The notes under the pieces: generated by a model
Databases searched by the model: none
The model's input: only the letters and a program-made list of their open reading frames with translations
Told to the model about the DNA's origin: nothing
Shown here: one piece after another, positions 7,829 through 12,425 of the stretch
How the letters are laid out: every line of letters starts with the position of its first letter
How positions within the stretch are numbered: the stretch's first letter is position 1
Assembly: GCA_017533165.1 (NCBI GenBank)
Contig: JAFXIM010000268.1
Coordinates: forward strand, 1-12,425
Reading direction: 5' to 3'
Source of the DNA: Eggerthellaceae bacterium
GTDB taxonomy: Bacteria > Actinomycetota > Coriobacteriia > Coriobacteriales > Eggerthellaceae
Length of the DNA stretch: 12,425 nt
Position numbers and translations under genes: made by a program

Positions 7829-9733
7829 CTATTCGGGCGTGATGCTGTAATGCTCGATAGCATTCGACATTATATCCCTAAAAATGTGGGTAACTTGTCC
7901 CATGCCGTAAACGTTGTTGGCTCCCACAAAACAAACCAAGGAGCTCGACGAGTTGTCGATGAAACCCGTGAAGCACAGATTGTACACACCCTTGCGATAC
8001 ACGCCGCCTTCGGCTATCTCGGCCGTGGATGTTTTGCCGCAGACTTCATAACCGGAGATGTCAGCCCTCTTACCCGTGCCGTCGGTGACTACGGTACGCA
8101 GCATGCTCCTCATGTCATCAAGCGCCTCGACGTTGTCCACTACAAGCTCGCTTTCATACTCCATGACTTCACCCGTCTGCGGCTTGCTGATGAGGAAGTG
8201 CGGAGTCACCTCGTAACCATCGTTCAAGATGGCACCGTAGAAGCGAGCCATCTGCAAAGGCGTTACGGAGATACCCTGGCCAAAGCTCACGTTGTAGCCC
8301 GTGATACGCGCCCACACGTCAAAATCCTGCATGTAGCCAGGCGCCTCGCCGGGGTAATCAACGCCCGTGCGCTCGTTGAGGTTGTATTGGATGATGTTGT
8401 CGTGGAAGACGTCAAATCCTGTGTTCTCGGCAACGAGGGAGACACCGACGTTGGAGGACTGGTCGAGGATCTCACGCAGGGTGAAGGTGGCGTCACCGCG
8501 CTCGTGCGCATCGGATACCTTGTAGCCGTCTGCCTCGATGTAGGAAGGACAGAACAGTTCGTCCTCGGGCGTCATGACGCCCTCTTCAAGAGCCGTAAGC
8601 ACGGTAACCGACTTGAAGATCGAACCGGGCTCAAACTGCTGGGTGATAGGCTTCACCTGATCGGAGCCGACTTCGGATTCGCTCATGTTGCTCGGATCCA
8701 TATAGGGCAAGGAGCAGATGGCGAAGATTTCGCCCGATTCGGCATCCATGAGCACGGCACTGCCCTCGGTGGCAGCCATGGGCTCGAGGCCCGCAACGAG
8801 CGACTGCTCCATGGCGTCTTGCATCTTGATGTCTAGGGACACCATGATGTCGGTTCCGTTGACGGCGGGGGTCTCCTCCTTCACGCCACCGGGAATGGGG
8901 ATGCCGTTTTCGCCACGCTCAGCGGTATAGGTACCAGGCGTGCCTTTGAGGATGTCGTTGTACTGCAGCTCAAGGCCCGTGATGCCCTCACCATCGACAT
9001 TGCAATAGCCGATGACCTGGCCGCCAATCGAACCGTTGGGGTATTCGCGACGCGTGTCTTCGAGGAAGTAGATGCCGTCAAGCCCAAGGGCCTTCACGCG
9101 ATCGGCAAGCTCCACGTCAGCCTGGCGCTTCACATAGGCAAAAGTGGTCTCGGGACTGGTCAGGATGGAGACGTAGTCTTCCACCTCTCCCCCGAGCACC
9201 GCCGCAAGCTGCGCGGCCTCGCCGTTGACGTCGGTAACCTCGACGGGGTTGACGTAGATGGTGGTCGCATCAACGCTCGTGGCCAACACGATGCCGTTGC
9301 GATCGTAGATGGTGCCACGGCGCGCCGACGTGGGGAAGGAAACCGTGCGCGACTCTTCCGCCATGGCAGAGTACTGGTCGCTCACCACCACCTGCAGGTA
9401 GAAGAGCCTACCGAAGAAGATAAGCGCTACGGCAGCGAACAGGATGAGCACCGTGGCCATGCGGCTGGAATTGAGGGAAGCCACGATAGAGGAGGCCTGA
9501 CCCACCGCGTTTGTGGTAAGGGCGCCTGCCGCGCCCTTGGCCTGCGTAGAAGCTTTGGATGCAAGCTTGGCGGCACCGTGGGGCTTACCGCCATGGCCGC
9601 CCCTGCGCGCAGCTTGATTTCGCGGCCGACCTGAAGAAGGCCCACTGTCAGCGTGACTTCTTTTAGACGAAGAGGCGCGGCGGTCATGATGCGTTTGAGA
9701 CGATCCATCACGTGTGTTACGAGAATAGCCCAT
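7829..9733 (-). CDS. ftsI: Class B penicillin-binding protein, FtsI/PbpB-type septal transpeptidase
   Basis: This membrane-anchored transpeptidase cross-links septal peptidoglycan made by FtsW. It has 634 aa: a long cytoplasmic N-terminus rich in Ser, Arg, Gly and His (1-90); one TM segment (about 92-116); a dimerisation/pedestal domain starting at ARRGTIYDRNGIVLA (137-151) with RREYPNGSIGGQVIGY (228-243) and GLELQYNDILKG (253-264); and a transpeptidase domain with active-site SIFK (371-374, within FEPGSIFKSV), SSN (426-428) and KTST (567-570). The third motif of penicillin-binding enzymes is normally KTG; the DNA here reads AAA ACA TCC, so it is KTS. No PASTA domain is present. The ATG at 9733 has AGGG 8 nt upstream, overlapping the ftsL stop. 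Position between ftsL and murE, in a dcw cluster with ftsW, supports a septal rather than elongation role. Confidence 0.93.
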   Translation of the reverse strand: MGYSRNTRDGSSQTHHDRRASSSKRSHADSGPSSGRPRNQAARRGGHGGKPHGAAKLASKASTQAKGAAGALTTNAVGQASSIVASLNSSRMATVLILFAAVALIFFGRLFYLQVVVSDQYSAMAEESRTVSFPTSARRGTIYDRNGIVLATSVDATTIYVNPVEVTDVNGEAAQLAAVLGGEVEDYVSILTSPETTFAYVKRQADVELADRVKALGLDGIYFLEDTRREYPNGSIGGQVIGYCNVDGEGITGLELQYNDILKGTPGTYTAERGENGIPIPGGVKEETPAVNGTDIMVSLDIKMQDAMEQSLVAGLEPMAATEGSAVLMDAESGEIFAICSLPYMDPSNMSESEVGSDQVKPITQQFEPGSIFKSVTVLTALEEGVMTPEDELFCPSYIEADGYKVSDAHERGDATFTLREILDQSSNVGVSLVAENTGFDVFHDNIIQYNLNERTGVDYPGEAPGYMQDFDVWARITGYNVSFGQGISVTPLQMARFYGAILNDGYEVTPHFLISKPQTGEVMEYESELVVDNVEALDDMRSMLRTVVTDGTGKRADISGYEVCGKTSTAEIAEGGVYRKGVYNLCFTGFIDNSSSSLVCFVGANNVYGMGQVTHIFRDIMSNAIEHYSITPE

Positions 9734-9745
9734 GAAGCGCGCGCC

Positions 9746-10249
9746 CTAGACCTGCGCGAGCATTGCAGCGCTTCCCGACAGGGAAAGGTTGCCGGCAGCG
9801 TCAACGACGACGACATCACCGGAGATATCGATGTTGGCCACATAGGCGGGAGCGTACATGCCCAGAACGCCAGCTGCATCCTTGATGCGGGTGGGGTTGG
9901 AAAGCGAGCTCTGGGCTACCTCGAGCTTGTTGCCCTCGGATCGGGCAGATTCAATCTGCGAGCTCAGCTCACGCGTTTCGATCGCCGTGGTAACCGTAGC
10001 CGAGCTGAGCGCGATGCGCACGCAGCCAAGCAAGGCGAAAACAACAAACACCACGGCCACGGTCTTCGCAAGAAAGATTACGCTGGAGGGAAGGGTTCGC
10101 GTCTGCGTCTTACTGCCGGGCACGACGGACACGTCAGTGCGCGGATCACGACGATCGCGACGCACGCGCTCGGGCTGCGCATGGGCGTAGCGGTCGAAAC
10201 CCGAACGATCGGGCTGCGCGTAATGCGAGTATGCCGGAGCTGCGCTCAT
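9746..10249 (-). CDS. ftsL: FtsL-like septum formation protein (bitopic, coiled coil)
   Basis: FtsL is a small divisome protein that links early and late division factors and helps activate FtsW-FtsI. This 167-aa protein has the right architecture, though sequence conservation in the family is low. It has a charged Arg/Asp-rich cytoplasmic tail (1-54), one TM helix (about 56-80, VIFLAKTVAVVFVVFALLG), then a heptad-like coiled coil (about 86-117), and the family-typical ending NPTRIKDAAGVLGMYAP (118-134), matching the NP.RI...A...LGM pattern of FtsL/DivIC proteins. A short hydrophobic-polar tail follows. The start at 10249 is set by a strong AGGAGG 5 nt upstream. The stop lies 12 nt before ftsI. 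It could also be annotated as DivIC-like or simply 'septum formation initiator'; place in the cluster favours FtsL. Confidence 0.8.
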   Translation of the reverse strand: MSAAPAYSHYAQPDRSGFDRYAHAQPERVRRDRRDPRTDVSVVPGSKTQTRTLPSSVIFLAKTVAVVFVVFALLGCVRIALSSATVTTAIETRELSSQIESARSEGNKLEVAQSSLSNPTRIKDAAGVLGMYAPAYVANIDISGDVVVVDAAGNLSLSGSAAMLAQV

Positions 10250-10254
10250 TTTCC

Positions 10255-10260
10255 CCTCCT
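10255..10260 (-). promoter_or_regulatory. Strong ribosome binding site of ftsL
   Basis: On the minus strand AAAGGAGG precedes GGAAA and the ftsL ATG; the AGGAGG core is 5 nt from the start. It is the best Shine-Dalgarno in the window, as suits a gene that follows a 141-nt gap and cannot rely on coupling to rsmH. Confidence 0.8.
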
Positions 10261-10329
10261 TTGCTGTGTTTAGACTTCGTTTACGGGACGTAGTGCAGGT
10301 AATTCAACTGTCAATCGGCTCGGTATACG

Positions 10330-10378
10330 AAAAGACGCCTTACGGCGTCCCCCTGCCTTGCGGCTCGGGCCGCAAGGC
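10330..10378 (-). terminator. Tandem hairpins with U-tract between rsmH and ftsL (terminator or attenuator)
   Basis: On the minus strand the first hairpin (10378-10355) has a perfect 10-bp GC-rich stem and a CCGA loop. After five bases a second hairpin (10349-10334) pairs GACGCC with GGCGTC around a GTAA tetraloop and ends in TTTT (10333-10330). The pair begins 12 nt after the rsmH stop. It looks like a weak intrinsic terminator, an attenuator or an RNA-processing site. The T-run is short and the cluster continues 80 nt later, so full termination is unlikely. Confidence 0.6.
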
Positions 10379-10390
10379 CATATCCCGAAG

Positions 10391-11350
10391 CTATCTTTTA
10401 ACCGCGACTCGCAGTTTTGCGCTGCGTGCGCGGGGGTTGCGCTCGATCTCCTCCGGGGTGGGAAGCAGAGGCTTGCGCGTAACGATGTCGAGTATCGGCT
10501 GTTTCCCGCAGGCGCACATGGGCAGATCCGGCGGGCAGGTGCAACGGTTCGCAAAGCTTGCGAAGGTATCCTTCACGATTCGGTCCTCAAGGGAGTGATA
10601 GCTGATCACCACGATGCGACCACCGGGGTTAAGCCAGCGGACGGCCGCATCAAGACCACGGCGGAGCACGGTGAGCTCCGAATTGACCTCAATCCTCAGA
10701 GCTTGGAACGTGCGCTTGGCGGGATGCCCGCCAGCACGTCTAGCCGAAGCCGGAATGGCCGCCTTGATGATCTCCACAAGCTGCTCGCTCGTTTCGATAC
10801 GCTCGTTTTCGCGAGCGCGGACAATGAAGTCGGCGATGCGACTCGCCCACTTCTCGTCGGAATATGCACGGATGACCCGAGCGAGATCTGCTGCGTTATA
10901 GGTGTTGACGATCTCTGCTGCGGTGATGGTTTGTTGACCCGGATCCATCCGCATATCAAGGGGGCCGTTCTCCTTGAAGGAGAAGCCACGCGAAGGCGTA
11001 TCGATCTGGACCGAGGAAACGCCAAGGTCGAACAGTATCGCATCGATACCGGGCACCTCAGCAGATACCAAAAGCTCGTCCAGATCCCCGAAATTGCCGC
11101 GCAGGAGCTCAAGGTTCGGGCGATCGCTCATCGGAATCGCTTCGAGCGTATCAGTTGCCGTGGCCAAAGCCACTTCATCCTGATCGATTCCGATGAGCGT
11201 GCCCTGAGGCCCCAGCATTTTTGCAGCCTCTCGGGAATGCCCCGCAAAGCCGAGCGTTGCATCCACGAACGTGTGGTGTGTTTTGAGTGCGAGTTGTTCG
11301 AGGCACTCGGCTAGCAGGACAGGGATATGATGCCGATATTCGCTTGTCAT
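10391..11350 (-). CDS. rsmH: RsmH (MraW), 16S rRNA N4-cytidine-1402 methyltransferase
   Basis: RsmH is the SAM-dependent enzyme that methylates N4 of C1402 in 16S rRNA, tuning the ribosomal P site. From the ATG at 11350 it has 319 aa, the family's usual length. Motifs: YRHHIPVLLAECLE (5-18); SAM-binding VDATLGFAGHS (29-39), where the family often has GGGGHS; GIDQDEVAL (54-62); FDLGVSSVQID (107-117); RGFSFKENGPLDMRMD (121-136); HPAKRTFQALRIEVN (209-223); GGRIVVISYHSLEDRIVK (243-260); a four-Cys cluster C270, C272, C279, C281 (CTCPP...CACG); and the closing NPRARSAKLRVA (305-316). An in-frame GTG at 11359 would add three residues; neither start has a clear Shine-Dalgarno, so coupling to mraZ, 19 nt upstream, is likely. 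The TAG is at 10391. Confidence 0.97.
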   Translation of the reverse strand: MTSEYRHHIPVLLAECLEQLALKTHHTFVDATLGFAGHSREAAKMLGPQGTLIGIDQDEVALATATDTLEAIPMSDRPNLELLRGNFGDLDELLVSAEVPGIDAILFDLGVSSVQIDTPSRGFSFKENGPLDMRMDPGQQTITAAEIVNTYNAADLARVIRAYSDEKWASRIADFIVRARENERIETSEQLVEIIKAAIPASARRAGGHPAKRTFQALRIEVNSELTVLRRGLDAAVRWLNPGGRIVVISYHSLEDRIVKDTFASFANRCTCPPDLPMCACGKQPILDIVTRKPLLPTPEEIERNPRARSAKLRVAVKR

Positions 11351-11369
11351 GTCGCTCACGTCTTACGAC

Positions 11370-11852
11370 TTAGCTGCAGAGCAGCCCCAGGTCGACGCCT
11401 TCATCAACCTGCTCGTAACGCTTCGCATCCCAGATCTCGAAACGACCCGTGTTGCCCACGATGACGACTTCCTTGTCAATGCCGGCAGCGTTGCGCACAT
11501 CCGCGGAAAGCATGATGCGGCCGGATGCGTCGACTTCAACGTCGTTTGCGCGAGCCTTGAGCTTACGGCGAAGGTTGACATGGGAGCGATCGGATTCCTT
11601 GAACTCACCGAAGTTGTCAACGAAGAGCTTGTTGACCCAGTTGTTGAAGTCAGGAGTCTCGAACACGTAGATGCACTCATCGCTCAGCTCGAGGGTAACC
11701 ACGAGATCCTTGGAGAGAACCTTGCGGAACTTGGCAGGGAGGGCAACGCGACCCTTGGCATCCACCTTGAAATGGAACTCACCGTTAAGATCAACCGCCT
11801 CACGCGGCTGAACCTGCACGGTTTGCACCTCTTTTTCGATGGCCTCAGTCAA
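11370..11852 (-). CDS. mraZ: MraZ, dcw-cluster transcription regulator
   Basis: MraZ is a ring-forming DNA-binding protein of the SpoVT/AbrB fold that represses or modulates its own dcw promoter. With the TTG at 11852 it has 160 aa. The two AbrB-like repeats show as GEFHFKVDAKGRVALPAKFR (24-43) and VEVDASGRIMLSADVRNAAG (105-124), with the closing VVIVGNTGRFEIWD (129-142). There is no in-frame ATG before the domain: a TAA precedes the first candidate by two codons. The choices are TTG 11867, TTG 11852, GTG 11828 and GTG 11819. TTG 11852 has GGAAGG 7 nt upstream; GTG 11819 has GAGG 8 nt upstream and is the main rival. All give an N-terminal extension of about 10-25 residues over the E. coli form. 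It is the first gene of the operon, with MraZ-type boxes in its promoter. Confidence 0.93.
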   Translation of the reverse strand: MTEAIEKEVQTVQVQPREAVDLNGEFHFKVDAKGRVALPAKFRKVLSKDLVVTLELSDECIYVFETPDFNNWVNKLFVDNFGEFKESDRSHVNLRRKLKARANDVEVDASGRIMLSADVRNAAGIDKEVVIVGNTGRFEIWDAKRYEQVDEGVDLGLLCS

Positions 11853-11859
11853 GGAATTG

Positions 11860-11865
11860 CCTTCC
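11860..11865 (-). promoter_or_regulatory. Shine-Dalgarno favouring the TTG start of mraZ
   Basis: GGAAGG on the minus strand lies 7 nt before TTG 11852. The same stretch can fold as AAGG-CAATT-CCTT, hiding the site and part of the start codon. It supports the 11852 start over 11867, which it overlaps. Confidence 0.5.
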
Positions 11866-11894
11866 AAACCCAGTTACACAACATGTTCTGCGTC

Positions 11895-11939
11895 ATGCAT
11901 ATTACCCCACTTCGACCCACATCGCAACATTTTGCATCA
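11895..11939 (-). promoter_or_regulatory. MraZ operator: TGGGN boxes at 10-bp period
   Basis: The core is TGGGT (11919-11915) and TGGGG (11909-11905), separated by the 5-nt spacer CGAAG, exactly the TGGGN-N5-TGGGN pattern known for MraZ in E. coli. The same 10-bp period goes on in degenerate form on both sides: TGATG (11939-11935) and TGTTG (11929-11925) upstream, TGCAT (11899-11895) downstream, giving five steps that all start with TG. A separate TGGGC lies at 11961-11957. The core boxes are seen; the role of the degenerate flanks is inference. Confidence 0.75.
11899..11927 (-). promoter_or_regulatory. mraZ (dcw) promoter
   Basis: On the minus strand TTGCGA (11927-11922, 4 of 6 to TTGACA), an exact 17-bp spacer, and TAATAT (11904-11899, 4 of 6 to TATAAT) form a normal housekeeping-sigma promoter. 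The predicted start of transcription is near 11892, about 40 nt ahead of the TTG start of mraZ. The MraZ boxes lie inside the spacer, so a bound MraZ would cover both hexamers. Confidence 0.7.
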
Positions 11940-12012
11940 TTTTGTAATCATATTTAGCCCACAAACGGCCACGGAAATGCACAGAGCGGGGGTGCGGCAG
12001 AAGGTAGTGGTG

Positions 12013-12105
12013 GCGAGTGATGGTCAGGTGACGGGGATCATCGCGAGTGGAGGCAAGGTGGCAGGAGACTGGATGGCAGCACTCTTAGCGAGTGATGGCA
12101 AGGTG
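12013..12105 (+). repeat. Three degenerate copies of an 18-bp direct repeat
   Basis: The core GCGAGTGATGGCAAGGTG appears at 12088-12105. Diverged copies are at 12013-12030 (16 of 18 the same) and 12043-12060 (GCGAGTGGAGGCAAGGTG, 16 of 18). The offsets are 30 and 45 bp, both multiples of 15 and of three. A further CATCGCGAG sits at 12121-12129 and matches the ATCATCGCGAG that leads into copy two. Confidence 0.75.
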
Positions 12106-12153
12106 GCTGGATAGCGGACTCATCGCGAGAAGCGCGAGTTGCGGGGGCTGAGT

Positions 12154-12237
12154 TTGGGCTGGGGCTGGGCAGGAGCTTAACAGGTGCACTAGGACTAGGG
12201 TTGGGCTGGGGTTGGGCTTAGGCCAAACAAGTGCACT
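12154..12237 (+). repeat. Two copies of a 37-bp direct repeat, 47-bp period
   Basis: Copies at 12154-12190 and 12201-12237 match at 29 of 37 positions. Each starts TTGGGCTGGGG, continues TGGGC after one differing base, and ends in AACAGGTGCACT or AACAAGTGCACT. A 10-nt linker (12191-12200) lies between. The ends and starts are the best kept parts; the middle has drifted. Confidence 0.75.
12198..12216 (+). other. Canonical G-quadruplex motif
   Basis: GGGTTGGGCTGGGGTTGGG on the plus strand has four runs of three or more G with loops of 2, 2 and 2 nt, a textbook G4 pattern. A near-canonical partner lies at 12143-12169 (runs of 5, 3, 4 and 3 G, first loop 8 nt) in the preceding repeat copy. Folding is predicted, not shown. 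Confidence 0.6.
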
Positions 12238-12379
12238 GGAGTCGTGGCTGCGGCCGTGCGACAGCTGGAGCTGGGCTGTAACCGAGCTATAGCCTGAGCC
12301 GAAGTCGGATGCAGCTTGCACTGAGCTGATTGACATAAACAGGTGCAAGAAGAGTTGGCGCGTCAAAAAAGGCAACTTG

Positions 12380-12417
12380 GGTCAACGAAAGCGAGCTTCG
12401 TGGCAAATACGTTGACC
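12380..12417. repeat. Inverted repeat at the right edge
   Basis: GGTCAACG (12380-12387) and CGTTGACC (12410-12417) are perfect 8-bp arms around a 22-nt centre. On the minus strand a run of six T (12370-12365) follows about ten bases after the arm. It could be an imperfect terminator of a gene beyond the window, or an operator-like site. The distance to the T-run argues against a standard terminator. Confidence 0.45.
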
Positions 12418-12425
12418 AGGGGGAA

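Larger units (their letters stand above)
11928..12425. other. Non-coding, repeat-rich region upstream of mraZ
   Basis: About 500 nt with no defensible gene on either strand. From about 11985 to 12250 the plus strand is markedly G-rich and made largely of degenerate direct repeats, with a G-quadruplex motif. The last 100 nt are more AT-rich and end in an inverted repeat. No RNase P RNA, tmRNA or tRNA signature was recognised. It may be a long intergenic spacer or the decayed remains of a gene. Confidence 0.6.

Noticed and set aside
10309..10314. Exact TTGACA on the minus strand upstream of ftsL
   Set aside because: No acceptable -10 is found 15-19 bp downstream (best is TACGTC), so a promoter cannot be supported.
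11977..12114. Plus-strand 45-codon frame over the 18-bp repeats
   Set aside because: The start has only a weak upstream GGA and the peptide matches nothing I know. Kept as a finding on the repeats, not as a gene.
12013..12237. CRISPR array
   Set aside because: Repeats are degenerate, of two unrelated kinds, with spacers of 10-27 nt that are not uniform, and no cas gene is present.
12330..12335. Exact TTGACA on the plus strand near the right edge
   Set aside because: No -10-like hexamer follows at the right distance and no plus-strand gene is seen.
12085..12375. Minus-strand 96-codon frame upstream of mraZ with a signal-peptide-like start
   Set aside because: It starts at TTG with no ribosome site, is Ser/Pro-rich low-complexity sequence lying over the direct repeats, and shows no family motif.
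11928..12425. Possible structured RNA gene (RNase P RNA, tmRNA) upstream of mraZ
   Set aside because: None of the conserved core sequences of these RNAs was recognised on either strand; the region is repeats and spacer.

Overview
The window is one strand of a bacterial division and cell-wall (dcw) cluster. All ten recognisable genes lie on the minus strand, so the cluster reads from right to left: mraZ, rsmH, an ftsL-like gene, a class B penicillin-binding protein (ftsI/pbpB type), murE, murF, mraY, murD, ftsW and the first 216 codons of murG, which is cut by the left edge. The base composition is fairly GC-rich. MurE carries the DNPR signature of meso-diaminopimelate-adding enzymes. Gene order and protein style (long basic N-termini on FtsL and FtsI, RsmH with a GFAGHS motif I, MurG with GGGTAGH) point to an actinobacterium, most plausibly a gut-type Coriobacteriia of the Eggerthella/Slackia kind. 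That placement is inference from style, not a database match.

Layout: bases 1-3515 hold murG (partial), ftsW and murD. They are tightly packed, and the murG ribosome site overlaps the ftsW stop codon. Bases 3516-3712 are a real break: a minus-strand intrinsic terminator sits 24 nt after the mraY stop, followed by a 14-bp perfect palindrome inside a plausible promoter spacer ahead of murD. Bases 3713-9733 hold mraY, murF, murE and ftsI with gaps of 2-36 nt. ftsL follows 12 nt upstream of ftsI. A 141-nt gap with two GC-rich hairpins, the second ending in UUUU, separates ftsL from rsmH. rsmH and mraZ close the cluster. Upstream of mraZ is a well-formed promoter (TTGCGA, 17-bp spacer, TAATAT) whose spacer carries two TGGGN boxes 10 bp apart, the known MraZ operator pattern.

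How the genes work together: MurE and MurF finish the UDP-MurNAc-pentapeptide that MurD starts. MraY loads it onto undecaprenyl phosphate and MurG adds GlcNAc to give lipid II. FtsW polymerises lipid II and FtsI cross-links it at the septum, with the FtsL-like protein as a divisome partner. RsmH methylates 16S rRNA, and MraZ is the cluster's own transcription regulator. murC, ftsQ and ftsZ are not in the window and may lie beyond the left edge.

Bases about 11930-12425 (roughly 500 nt) hold no gene I can defend. They contain two families of degenerate direct repeats, a canonical G-quadruplex motif, a thrice-repeated 12-mer, and an 8-bp inverted repeat at the right edge. I found no mobile element, CRISPR array, tRNA or rRNA. 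The cluster itself is ordinary. The parts worth a second look are its regulatory breaks, the repeat-rich leader region, and a few motif substitutions: KTS for KTG in FtsI, Pro in the MurE P-loop region, and GYN in FtsW.
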